From Streptomyces mangrovisoli (GTDB lineage: Bacteria > Actinomycetota > Actinomycetes > Streptomycetales > Streptomycetaceae): a stretch of 64,000 nucleotides of DNA. Positions 10,458 to 18,123 of the stretch are shown here, piece after piece. Both the position numbers and the translations under genes were made by a program. The notes beneath the pieces were generated by a model that made no database searches, had not been told where the DNA came from, and was given only the letters and a program-made list of their open reading frames with translations. The first letter of the stretch is position 1, and the number at the start of each line of letters is the position of its first letter. Where the stretch lies: NCBI RefSeq assembly GCF_000974985.2, contig NZ_LAVA02000004.1, positions 116,717 through 180,716 on the forward strand, read 5' to 3'.

Positions 10458-11123
10458 GTGCCCCTGAGCCCCCTCGAACACGACCGCCGCTACGGCGAGC
10501 TCGACCAGGTCATGCGCGCCTACCTCGGGCATCCGGCGGACGACACCCCGGACAAGCCCGGCGCGGCCCTGACCGCCTATCTGCGGCAGACCTGGCACAC
10601 CCGGCCGTGGGCGCTGTCCATCGCCGAGCGGCAGTTGCGCGACTACGCGGAGAATCCGCCGGGACGGCTGCGGCTGCGGCTGGGCGAGTTCTACGCGATC
10701 CCCGATGTCGGGCTCGCCGAGGGCGAGGTCCAGCAGTGGCTCCGCTGCCTCGCCGACCACATCAGGCGCAGCGTCGAGGAGGGCGACGTACCGCCTCCGG
10801 CCGCGCCCGCCACGCACTGGGAGTGGCATGCCCGCTTCCCCGAGCTGGGCCAGTTCCTCGGCGGCTGGTTCTCGCAGGACATGCCCGACGAGTTCGCCGA
10901 CCACGCCGTTGCCGTCGAGGACTACCGCGGCTCGACCGACCCGCACTTCGTCGCCCGGCTCATCGGCGAGCTGCACGAACTTCTCGCGCTCGACCTCGAC
11001 GAGTCCGACTACGCCGTCGCCGTCGCCGAACTGGGCATGGAGGTCGACCCCCCGGCCCCCCACACCCCGGCCGCCTGGCTCGCCCACGTCACCGACCAGT
11101 TGGCTCGGTCAGGCCGGACCTGA
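10458..11123 (+). CDS. CdiI-like contact-dependent inhibition immunity protein
   Basis: Protein of 221 residues. The middle contains FPELGQFLGGWFSQDM, matching the pattern of CdiI_2-type immunity proteins (F-P-E-L near the start, an aromatic-x-QD turn). GTG 10458 has a GGAGG site about nine bases upstream. It directly follows the orphan RNase A-like fragment, so it is most likely the cognate immunity protein of that lost or silent toxin tip. It shares no obvious similarity with the neighbouring immunity-like proteins at 9598 and 11162. Confidence 0.65.
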   Translation: MPLSPLEHDRRYGELDQVMRAYLGHPADDTPDKPGAALTAYLRQTWHTRPWALSIAERQLRDYAENPPGRLRLRLGEFYAIPDVGLAEGEVQQWLRCLADHIRRSVEEGDVPPPAAPATHWEWHARFPELGQFLGGWFSQDMPDEFADHAVAVEDYRGSTDPHFVARLIGELHELLALDLDESDYAVAVAELGMEVDPPAPHTPAAWLAHVTDQLARSGRT

Positions 11124-11161
11124 GTGGGTCCCGGCACCTCTGGAGGAGTGAGGAGTACGGC

Positions 11162-11665
11162 ATGGCGCGGACCCGACCCGACCTCCGGGTGAGGTCCCTG
11201 CCCGCCTGCGCGAAGGACCGGTTCGACGGAGCTCACTCGTTCGCCACGCTGGTCGCGCGTGCCGGTGCGGACTGGCACGGCACGGTGATCGATGCGGTCC
11301 AGGGGCATCCGGTGCTGCGCCACGTCGACCGCCGGGAGTTGGGGGAGAGCGTCCTGGAGGTCTCGCCCGCGCAGGCCGTGGAGCTCGCCGGGCTGATCTC
11401 GGTCGGATCTCTGGTGTACGGCCCCGGTGAGTCCCTTCGTGCGCCGGACCCGGAACGTGACGCCTGCCTGCGGGAAGTGGTGTGGGCCGCAGGGAACGGC
11501 GCACGTTTCTTCACCAATCACGGGCACGCGGAGGACGGCGAAGAGGGCGACTTCCTGGCGTCGTCCTTTCACGCCAAGGTCCTTGCCGGGCCCACCGTCG
11601 ACATCTGCCTTGTCGGTGTGTCGGACGAGAACGTCCTGATTCTCTGGCGTTTCGAGGACGACTGA
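11162..11665 (+). CDS. Probable immunity protein, copy 2
   Basis: Protein of 167 residues, a close paralogue of the one at 9598, differing mostly in the first 25 residues and at scattered sites such as ARFFTNHGHAEDGEE. A GGAGGAGTGAGGAG tract gives the ribosome binding site. Having copies on both sides of the CdiI-like gene suggests duplication during toxin-tip exchange. The 3' end extends as a 21-bp tandem repeat past the stop codon. Function is inferred from context. Confidence 0.6.
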   Translation: MARTRPDLRVRSLPACAKDRFDGAHSFATLVARAGADWHGTVIDAVQGHPVLRHVDRRELGESVLEVSPAQAVELAGLISVGSLVYGPGESLRAPDPERDACLREVVWAAGNGARFFTNHGHAEDGEEGDFLASSFHAKVLAGPTVDICLVGVSDENVLILWRFEDD

Positions 11666-11710
11666 CTCCGCTTCGAGGACGACTGCCTCCTCTTCGAGGA
11701 CGACTGACTC
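11651..11710 (+). repeat. 21-bp tandem repeat copying the 3' end of the immunity gene
   Basis: Three units beginning TTCGAGGACGACTG at 11651, 11672 and 11693. The first contains the gene's stop codon; in the second the TGA has become TGC. The period is seven codons, so all units keep the FEDD reading frame. Confidence 0.9.
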
Positions 11711-11888
11711 TTCAAGGAACCGGTGTTTGGACCGGCGGCCTCGCCATCGGCCGGGGTCCGGCGCCGGACCCTTCGGTGCGGCGTCGCCCCGGCATGCGCC
11801 CCGCCCCGATCCGGCGCACCCTGTAAGCCGGGACGGCCCCCGTGCGGGTGAGCCCAGAGGGTGTCGGGTCCGGTGAGGAGGCGTGTTC

Positions 11889-13772
11889 GTGACTCGTTAT
11901 CCGCCGATCGCAGACCACGGCATGGTCGGTGACCTCCAGACCGCCGCGCTGGTCTCCGCCGAGGGATCCGTCGACTGGTGGTGCACACCCCGCTTCGACT
12001 CGCCCAGCGTCTTCGCCTCGCTGCTCGACAGCGACCGTGGCGGGCACTGTCTGCTCACCGCGGACCTGCCGGACGGGGAACGGGCCACCGTGCGGCAGCT
12101 GTACCTGTCGGACACCGCGATCCTGGTCACCCGGTTCATGGCCGACGGCGGCGTCGGCGAGGTCGCCGACTTCATGGCGCCGCTCGACGGGGCCCCGGCC
12201 ACCGACCGGCACCGGCTGATCCGGATCGTGCGCGTGGTCCGCGGCCGGCTGCCCTTCCGGCTCGTCTGCCGCCCGCGGTTCGACTACGGCCGCGCCGCCC
12301 ACACCCTCGAACAGCCCGACGGCCGCACCGCGGTCTTCCGCGGCCCGGACACCGATCTGCACCTGCAGACCAGCGCACCCGTCGACCTGCACGACGACTC
12401 CGGAGACCTGACCTCCCGCTTCACCCTCGAAGCCGGCGAGGTCGCCGCCGTCGTGCTCACCAGCACCGCCTCCGGCGCCCCCGCCCCGGACCCGCTCACC
12501 CGGGACGGCATCCGGGGCGAGTTCGAGGCGTGCCGCATCTTCTGGCTGAGCTGGCTGCACTCCTCCACCTACCGCGGCCGCTGGCGGGACATGGTCAACC
12601 GTTCGGCGATCACCCTCAAGCTGCTCACCTACGCCCCCACCGGCGCCCCGATCGCCGCCGCCACCGCCGGCCTGCCCGAGCAGATCGGCGGCGAGCGCAA
12701 CTGGGACTACCGCTACACCTGGATCCGCGACGCCTCCCTGTCCGTACGCGCGCTGATCGACCTCGGCTTCACCGACGAGGCGCACGCCTACCGCCGCTGG
12801 CTGCGCGAGCGCATCGAGGCCGGCGGCACCGCCTCGGGCGAGCCCCTCCAGATCATGTACCGGGTGGACGGCGACCCGAACCTGACCGAGCTGACCCTGG
12901 ATCACTTCGAGGGCTACCGCGGCTCGGCGCCGGTCCGTATCGGCAACGGCGCCGCCGACCAGATCCAGCTCGACATCTACGGCGAGGCCGTCGACGCCCT
13001 GGCCCCCTTCGGCGACATGGGCGGCATCGAGGGCTGGCGCGCCTTCACGTCCATGGTGGACTGGCTCAGCGACTCCTGGGACCGCCCCGACGAGGGCATC
13101 TGGGAGACCCGCGGCGGCCGCAAGGACTTCACCTACAGCCGCCTGATGACCTGGGTCGCCTTCGACCGCAGCATCCGGATGGCCACCGAGCACGCCCGCC
13201 CCGCCGACATCGGCCGCTGGACGCGGGCCAGGGACGCGGTGTTCGAGCAGATCGTCGACCGCGGCTGGAGCAGCGAGCGGAAGGCGTTCGTCCAGCACTA
13301 CGACGACACCGTCCTGGACGCGTCCCTGCTGCTGATGCCGCGCGTCGGCTTCCTGTCGCCGACCGACCCGGCCTGGCTGAGCACCCTCGACGCGATGGAG
13401 GCCGAACTGGTCAGCGACAGCCTGGTCTACCGCTACGACCCCCAGGCCTCGCCGGACGGACTGCGCGGCTCCGAGGGCACCTTCAACCTGTGCAGCTTCT
13501 TCTACGTCGAGGCGCTGGCCCGCTCCGGCCGGCTGCTCCAGGCCCGTTACGCCTTCGACAAGATGCTCACCTACGCCAACCATGTCGGCCTCTTCGCCGA
13601 GGAGATCGGCCCCTCCGGTGAGCAACTCGGCAACTTCCCGCAGGCCTTCACCCACCTCGCGCTGGTCACCGCCGCCATGGCGCTGGACGAGCAGCTCGAC
13701 CAGCTCTCCCCCCGGCTGACCCCGGACTCCCTGCCGATGCTGCCCGACCTGCAACGGACCCGGCACCGATGA
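11889..13772 (+). CDS. Glycoside hydrolase family 15 protein (glucoamylase/trehalase-like)
   Basis: Protein of 627 residues. Residues 1-220 form the beta-rich N-terminal domain, starting with the family motif IADHGMVGDLQTAALVSAEGSVDWWC. The (alpha/alpha)6 catalytic domain follows, with NWDYRYTWIRDAS near residue 270, EGIWETRGGRKDFTYSRLM near 400, and a C-terminal FNLCSFFYVEAL/NFPQAFTHLAL segment. These are hallmarks of bacterial GH15 enzymes; actinobacterial members include trehalases, so trehalose or alpha-glucan breakdown is likely. I chose GTG 11889 because GAGGAGG ends seven bases before it; GTG 11883 is too close to that site. No signal peptide, so cytoplasmic. Confidence 0.88.
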   Translation: MTRYPPIADHGMVGDLQTAALVSAEGSVDWWCTPRFDSPSVFASLLDSDRGGHCLLTADLPDGERATVRQLYLSDTAILVTRFMADGGVGEVADFMAPLDGAPATDRHRLIRIVRVVRGRLPFRLVCRPRFDYGRAAHTLEQPDGRTAVFRGPDTDLHLQTSAPVDLHDDSGDLTSRFTLEAGEVAAVVLTSTASGAPAPDPLTRDGIRGEFEACRIFWLSWLHSSTYRGRWRDMVNRSAITLKLLTYAPTGAPIAAATAGLPEQIGGERNWDYRYTWIRDASLSVRALIDLGFTDEAHAYRRWLRERIEAGGTASGEPLQIMYRVDGDPNLTELTLDHFEGYRGSAPVRIGNGAADQIQLDIYGEAVDALAPFGDMGGIEGWRAFTSMVDWLSDSWDRPDEGIWETRGGRKDFTYSRLMTWVAFDRSIRMATEHARPADIGRWTRARDAVFEQIVDRGWSSERKAFVQHYDDTVLDASLLLMPRVGFLSPTDPAWLSTLDAMEAELVSDSLVYRYDPQASPDGLRGSEGTFNLCSFFYVEALARSGRLLQARYAFDKMLTYANHVGLFAEEIGPSGEQLGNFPQAFTHLALVTAAMALDEQLDQLSPRLTPDSLPMLPDLQRTRHR

Positions 13773-13783
13773 GCGGCGCCGGG

Positions 13784-13809
13784 GCGCCCGCCCCGACCAC
13801 TGCGGGCGC
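13784..13809 (+). terminator. GC-rich hairpin after the GH15 gene (weak terminator candidate)
   Basis: Perfect 8-bp stem (13784-13791 with 13802-13809) without a T-run. It lies in a 319-base gap that otherwise holds only a second inverted repeat and no credible gene. Confidence 0.35.
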
Positions 13810-13885
13810 AGGCCGTGCTTCCTGGCCGGCCTGGCCGTCTCGGCGTCGGCGCCCTGCTCGGCTCGTACGGCCGTAAATCCGGTTC

Positions 13886-13923
13886 GGCGGACATGAATTC
13901 ACGGGCACGCGCCCATGTCCGCC
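13886..13923. repeat. Perfect 10-bp inverted repeat upstream of the RTX-like gene
   Basis: GGCGGACATG (13886-13895) pairs with CATGTCCGCC (13914-13923) across 18 bases. It sits about 170 bases before the secreted beta-roll gene and could be an operator or RNA hairpin. Confidence 0.55.
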
Positions 13924-14091
13924 CGCTGAACCGCGCCGTTCCAGCCGGTTGACCCGCCTGCTCAGCCGGTTCCGGCCCGACCGCCGGTGCCGTGCGCGGC
14001 AGCCGCCGGGCGCGCGGCCGGGGACAACCAACTCCATGTGCCACGGGTCACGTTGGTGTCGATCCGAACGACAGCCCGTGGAGGTTGCGCC

Positions 14092-15003
14092 ATGTCCGTC
14101 CCGTCCGCCCGTCCCGCCCGCCGCAGAGTGTCAGGCGCCGCCCCGGCGCTGGCGCTCGCGCTCGTCGCCGCGCCCGCCGCCGTCCTCGCCCAGGCGGGCC
14201 CGGCCGGTGCGGCGGCCGCGACGGCCACCGCCACCGTCCAGAACGGCGTGGCCGTCTACACCGCCGCCGCCGGCCAGACCAACAAGGTCAGCGCCACCGC
14301 GACGGACCTGGGCGGCCTCCAGACCATCCGCTACGTCATCGACGACACCGTGCCGATCACCCCCGGCACCGGCTGCACCCGGGCGGGCACCGACGCCACC
14401 CAGGTCGTCTGCGACGTCACCACCTACGACAGCCAGGACCCGTACGCCACCCTGACCGTGTCGCTCGGGGACAGGAACGACGTCGTCTCCTACGCCAACA
14501 CCACCGGCCAGGACTACTACTTCGCCGACTTCGACCTGGGCTCCGGCAACGACACCTTCAAGGACACCGGCAGCGTCGACGGAAACACCGTGGACGGCGG
14601 CTCGGGCGCCGACCACCTCACCGTCGGCCCGGTCGACGTGGCGCTGGGCGGGACCGGGGACGACACCATCGTCGCCGCCCGCGGCACCATCGCGCAGGGC
14701 GGCGCCGGCCGCGACACCATCACGCTCACCGGCGCCAGTGCCTACGCCGACGGCGGCGCGGACGCGGACCTGCTCTACGGCGGCGCCGGCGAGCAGAGCC
14801 TGAGCGGCGGCGCCGGCAACGACACCGTCCGCGCCGGAACCGGCAACGACCGTGTCTACGGCGGCACCGGCAACGACGTGCTCTACGGCAACAGCGGCAA
14901 CGACACCATCTACGGCAACAGCGGCAACGACCGCCTCTACGGCGGCCCCGGCACCGACACGCTCTCCGGCGGGCCCGGCTCGGACCTCGTCCACCAGAGC
15001 TGA
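14092..15003 (+). CDS. Secreted RTX-like calcium-binding beta-roll protein
   Basis: Protein of 303 residues. A long N-terminal signal peptide (Arg-rich n-region, Ala/Leu core ending near AGAAAA, about residue 42) indicates export. Residues about 50-150 form a beta-rich region. The C-terminal half has nonapeptide-like repeats of the GGxGNDxhxG type (GGTGDDTIV, GGAGNDTVRA, GGTGNDVLYG, GNSGNDTIYG), which fold into calcium-binding parallel beta-rolls in RTX proteins. No enzymatic domain and no type I secretion genes nearby; the Sec-type signal fits a Gram-positive host. GGAGG precedes the ATG by seven bases. Confidence 0.85.
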   Translation: MSVPSARPARRRVSGAAPALALALVAAPAAVLAQAGPAGAAAATATATVQNGVAVYTAAAGQTNKVSATATDLGGLQTIRYVIDDTVPITPGTGCTRAGTDATQVVCDVTTYDSQDPYATLTVSLGDRNDVVSYANTTGQDYYFADFDLGSGNDTFKDTGSVDGNTVDGGSGADHLTVGPVDVALGGTGDDTIVAARGTIAQGGAGRDTITLTGASAYADGGADADLLYGGAGEQSLSGGAGNDTVRAGTGNDRVYGGTGNDVLYGNSGNDTIYGNSGNDRLYGGPGTDTLSGGPGSDLVHQS

Positions 15004-15025
15004 ACCGCCCCCGCGCACGGTGCCG

Positions 15026-15031
15026 TACGCT
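15026..15031 (+). promoter_or_regulatory. Candidate -10 element for a leaderless leader ORF
   Basis: TACGCT lies six bases before GTG 15038, the same geometry seen before proA and leuS. Confidence 0.4.
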
Positions 15032-15037
15032 CGGCCC

Positions 15038-15082
15038 GTGAACTCCTACTGGCACAGCGTCCTGCCGCCGCTCGGCGCCTGA
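15038..15082 (+). CDS. Candidate 14-residue leader peptide upstream of the DMT transporter
   Basis: Reading frame of 14 codons, MNSYWHSVLPPLGA, with a -10-like hexamer six bases upstream and no ribosome binding site. A GC hairpin (15129-15149) lies between it and the transporter gene. The layout resembles a translated leader controlling the downstream gene, but there is no comparative evidence. Confidence 0.3.
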   Translation: MNSYWHSVLPPLGA

Positions 15083-15128
15083 CGGGCGCCCACGCCGACG
15101 ACGTCCGCGCCCCCTGCCCGCCTCCGCG

Positions 15129-15149
15129 GCGGCCGGGGGGCCCGGCCGC
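15129..15149 (+). promoter_or_regulatory. Strong hairpin between the leader ORF and the transporter
   Basis: Perfect 9-bp stem (15129-15137 with 15141-15149) and a three-base loop. There is no T-run, so it may be a pause or attenuator element rather than a classical terminator. Confidence 0.45.
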
Positions 15150-15182
15150 GCGCCCGTCCCCGGATCCGGAACGCCCAGCGGT

Positions 15183-16223
15183 ATGCGACGACGGAAGTTC
15201 ACGACTGTGCCGAACGACAACCCTGCCTCCGCCACACCCACGCCCACATCCCGTTCCACACCCACGCCCACATCCCGTTCCACACCCACGCCCGCGCCCG
15301 CTCCCACGCCCCGCGCGCTCAGCGGCGGCCCCCTGCCCGTCCTCGCCGCCGCCGTCATCTGGGGGACCACCGGCACCGCCGGCTCCTTCGCCCCCACCGC
15401 GGCCGCGCCCATGGCCGTCGGGGCGGCCGGGCTGCTGCTCGGCGGAGTGCTGCTGTTCGTCACCTCCGGCGGCGGCCGAGCGCTGCCGAGGGGGTGCGCC
15501 CGCGACGAGCGCCTGCTGCTCGGCCTCGGCGCCCTCGCCGTCGCCGGATACCCCGTCACCTTCTACCCGGCCGTCGCCCGCACCGGTGTCGCCGTCGCCA
15601 CCGTGATCGCGCTCGGCAGCGCGCCCGTCCTCACGGGCCTGCTCGCCCTGCTCACCCGGCAGGGCCGGCCCACCGCCCGCTGGGCGTACGGCACCGCCGC
15701 GGCCGTGCTCGGCTGCGCCGTCCTGGTGCTCGGCCCCGTGCTCAGCGGGCCCGGCACACCCGTCGACACCGTCGGCGTCCTGCTGGCCGTGCTCGCCGGA
15801 CTGTCGTACGCCGGCTACGCCCTCATCGGCGGCCGGCTCATCGCCCGCGGGCGGCCGGCCGGCGCGGTCATGGGGGTCATGTTCGGCGGCGGCGCGCTGC
15901 TCGCCTCGCCGGCCGTCGTCGCGGCCGGCGCGCAGTGGCTCGGCACCGCCCGGGGCGCGTCCGTCGCCCTCTACCTGGCCCTGGTCACCACCTTCCTCGC
16001 CTACCGCCTGTTCGGGCACGGACTGCGGCACACCCCGGCGCAGGTGGCGACCACCCTCACCCTCGCCGAGCCCGCCGTCGCGGCGGTGCTGGGGGTGGCG
16101 GTGCTCGGAGAGCGGCTGCCCGCCGTGTCGTGGTGCGGTCTCGCCGCGCTCGGCGCCGGAATCGCCGTTCTCACGACGGGGCCCGCACCGAGGGATCCGG
16201 AAGGGGCGCCCCGGCGTCCTTGA
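15183..16223 (+). CDS. EamA/DMT-family transporter
   Basis: Membrane protein of 346 residues with ten hydrophobic segments in two EamA halves (about 52-180 and 195-330). The first half begins with AAVIWGTTGTAGSF, typical of drug/metabolite exporters of the RhaT/EamA group. The substrate cannot be read from sequence. The N-terminal tail has a Thr/Pro/Ser repeat encoded by a 24-bp tandem repeat. ATG 15183 is used, but GTG 15207 has a better-placed GGAAG and is an alternative start. The gene lies behind a possible leader ORF and hairpin. Confidence 0.88.
   Translation: MRRRKFTTVPNDNPASATPTPTSRSTPTPTSRSTPTPAPAPTPRALSGGPLPVLAAAVIWGTTGTAGSFAPTAAAPMAVGAAGLLLGGVLLFVTSGGGRALPRGCARDERLLLGLGALAVAGYPVTFYPAVARTGVAVATVIALGSAPVLTGLLALLTRQGRPTARWAYGTAAAVLGCAVLVLGPVLSGPGTPVDTVGVLLAVLAGLSYAGYALIGGRLIARGRPAGAVMGVMFGGGALLASPAVVAAGAQWLGTARGASVALYLALVTTFLAYRLFGHGLRHTPAQVATTLTLAEPAVAAVLGVAVLGERLPAVSWCGLAALGAGIAVLTTGPAPRDPEGAPRRP
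15232..15300 (+). repeat. 24-bp tandem repeat in the transporter's N-terminal codons
   Basis: Units start at 15232, 15256 and 15280 (CCACACCCACGCCC...). They encode a TPTPTSRS-type repeat in the cytoplasmic tail and keep the reading frame. Confidence 0.85.
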
Positions 16224-16227
16224 CGGT

Positions 16228-17193
16228 ATGGAGCGGTACGAGGCGGGGGCGCCGCGACGGGAGCCCGAGGGATGTCTGGTGGTCGCGATCCGCATACCGG
16301 TGCGGATCGTCGTGCTCGTGCTCGTCGTGCCGGTGCGCATGGCCTACGACGCCCTCGCCGCGGGCGGCCGGGTCCTCGCGCGGGCCGTGCTGCGGCCCCT
16401 CGGCCGGGCGCTGGCCCGGGTGGCGTACGTCCTGCTCGTGGCGCCCTCGGTGCTGCTGTGGCGGCACGTCCTCGTACCGGCCGGGACCGCGCTCGCCCTG
16501 CTCTTCCGGGTGCTCGTGGTGGTGCCCGCGACATGGCTGTGGGCCCGCCTGCTCGTCCCGCTCGCGCGGGGCACCGGCGCGGCGATCGACTGGCTGTACA
16601 CCCGCGTGCTCACCCCCGCAGGACACGCGCTCGCCCGGCTCGGGACCGCGCTCGGGCAGATCCTCCACTGGACCGTCCGGGTGCTTCTCGTGCTGCCCGC
16701 GGCCGCCCTGTGGCGCCTGGTGCTCACCCCGCTCGGCCGGGGGCTCGCCGTCGTCGGCGGGCTCCTCGCGGTCGTCGGCCGGGAGGTGGGGGAGGCGCTC
16801 GGGCACGCCTGGCGCGTCGCCGGACGGATCTCCCGTGCCGTCGGCCGGTTCCTCGGCACCCTGCTGCGCCGGACGCTCGTCGACCCCGCGCGGTGGATGC
16901 ACCGCCGACTGCTGGTCCCCGTCGGGCACGTCCTGCGGGACGCGGTGCTGCGCCCCGCCGGGCGGGCGGCCCGCGCGGCCGGACGGGTGACGCGGCAGGT
17001 CCTGGACTCCGCCCGCCACGCCGGGCGACAGGCGCTGGACTCCGCCCGCGCCACCGTGCGCGCGGCCCGCGCGGACGTCCGCCGGGTGCTTCTCGGAGCC
17101 CCCGGCCCGCGGCCCCCTGCGGACTCGGGGGAACCACCGGGCGCCGGGACACGTACTCTTGGTAGCAGTACGACCGCACTCACGAAGGACTGA
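16228..17193 (+). CDS. Repeat-rich membrane-associated protein of unknown function
   Basis: Protein of 321 residues, highly Arg/Leu/Val/Ala-rich. About residues 20-240 consist of loosely repeated modules with the pattern R-x-x-L-x-P-x-G-x-A-L followed by a hydrophobic stretch often ending P-A-x-x-L-W (RPLGRALARV, LVPAGTALALL, LTPAGHALARL, LTPLGRGLAVV, RPAGRAARAAG). The alternation suggests amphipathic or re-entrant membrane helices. The tail (240-321) is Arg-rich and then Pro/Gly-rich. I recognise no family. ATG 16228 lacks a clear ribosome binding site; GTG 16279 with GAGGGA six bases upstream is an alternative. Confidence 0.6.
   Translation: MERYEAGAPRREPEGCLVVAIRIPVRIVVLVLVVPVRMAYDALAAGGRVLARAVLRPLGRALARVAYVLLVAPSVLLWRHVLVPAGTALALLFRVLVVVPATWLWARLLVPLARGTGAAIDWLYTRVLTPAGHALARLGTALGQILHWTVRVLLVLPAAALWRLVLTPLGRGLAVVGGLLAVVGREVGEALGHAWRVAGRISRAVGRFLGTLLRRTLVDPARWMHRRLLVPVGHVLRDAVLRPAGRAARAAGRVTRQVLDSARHAGRQALDSARATVRAARADVRRVLLGAPGPRPPADSGEPPGAGTRTLGSSTTALTKD
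17153..17158 (+). promoter_or_regulatory. Candidate -10 element for the TIGR03936 gene
   Basis: TACTCT within the 3' end of the preceding gene, flanked by GTAC repeats. It would give a leader of about 35 bases to the CTG candidate start at 17200. Confidence 0.35.
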
Positions 17194-17241
17194 ACGACAC
17201 TGGGCAAGCGACAGCCCGAAGGCCCGCCGCCCGCACCCGCG

Positions 17242-18021
17242 GTGCAGCGCATCCGACTGCGCTACACCAAGCGCGGCCGCCTCCGGTTCACCAGCCACCG
17301 CGACTTCCAGCGCGCCTTCGAGCGTGCGCTGCGCCGCGCCGAGGTGCCCATGGCCTACTCGGCGGGCTTCACGCCGCATCCGAAGGTGTCGTACGCCAAT
17401 GCCGCACCCACCGGCACGGGCAGTGAGGCGGAGTACCTGGAGATCGCGCTCACCGCGGCGCGTGACCCCGAGAAGCTGCGCGCCCTCCTCGACGAGTCGC
17501 TGCCCAACGGGCTCGACATCGTCGATGCCGTGGAAGCGGCGACCTCGGGCCTCGCCGACCGGCTCACCGCCTCCGTATGGGAGCTGCGGCTGGACGGCGT
17601 GGACCCGGCCGACGCCGAGCGGGCGGTCGCCGCGTTCACCGCGGCCGACGCGGTCGAGGTGCAGCGCATGACCAAGAACGGCGTCCGTACCTTCGACGCC
17701 CGGTCCGCCGTGGCGAGCCTCGAGACGCGGTCCGCGCAGGCTGCTGGGTCAATGGACCGGCCCTGTGCGATACTGCGCCTGGTTGTTCGGCACGTGACGC
17801 CTGCCGTACGACCCGACGACGTCCTGTCCGGTCTTCGCGCCGTGGCCGACCTGGCGCCGCCGGTCCCCGCAGCGGTGACCAGGCTGGCGCAGGGGCTGTT
17901 CGATGAAGAGACCGGCACGGTGACCGACCCGCTCGCGCCCGACCGCGAGGCAGCCACGGCCCTTACCACGGCCGTCCCGGCCGCCGCCGCGACGGAGCCG
18001 GCGCCGGAAGGTTCCGCGTAG
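17242..18021 (+). CDS. Radical SAM-associated DUF2344 protein (TIGR03936 family)
   Basis: Protein of at least 259 residues, the usual partner of the TIGR03960 radical SAM protein at 4741. The conserved N-terminus reads RIRLRYTKRGRLRFTSHRDF, followed by PMAYSAGFTPHPKVSYANA. The reaction is unknown. The start is uncertain: GTG 17242 begins right at the conserved core but has no ribosome binding site. An in-frame CTG at 17200 follows GAAGGA by ten bases and would add MGKRQPEGPPPAPA. It is followed by the RNase E gene after a 256-base gap. Confidence 0.88.
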   Translation: MQRIRLRYTKRGRLRFTSHRDFQRAFERALRRAEVPMAYSAGFTPHPKVSYANAAPTGTGSEAEYLEIALTAARDPEKLRALLDESLPNGLDIVDAVEAATSGLADRLTASVWELRLDGVDPADAERAVAAFTAADAVEVQRMTKNGVRTFDARSAVASLETRSAQAAGSMDRPCAILRLVVRHVTPAVRPDDVLSGLRAVADLAPPVPAAVTRLAQGLFDEETGTVTDPLAPDREAATALTTAVPAAAATEPAPEGSA

Positions 18022-18101
18022 GGATGTACGCCGAAGCGCCGCCCTCGGACTCGGGAGCCACCTGGGTCGGGCAGCGCACCGACCAACAGACTTTCGCCAG
18101 G

Positions 18102-18123
18102 CCGTACGCAACATGGCGTACGG
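18102..18123 (+). promoter_or_regulatory. Palindromic hairpin in the RNase E upstream region
   Basis: CCGTACGC (18102-18109) pairs perfectly with GCGTACGG (18116-18123), loop of six. It lies in the 256-base untranslated gap before the rne-type gene. It could be an operator or a 5'-UTR stem-loop. Confidence 0.5.

Noticed and set aside
13801..13876. Apparent signal-peptide remnant (RRPCFLAGLAVSASA) after the GH15 gene
   Set aside because: Too short, no start codon or ribosome binding site, and no homologous continuation; could be chance in GC-rich DNA.
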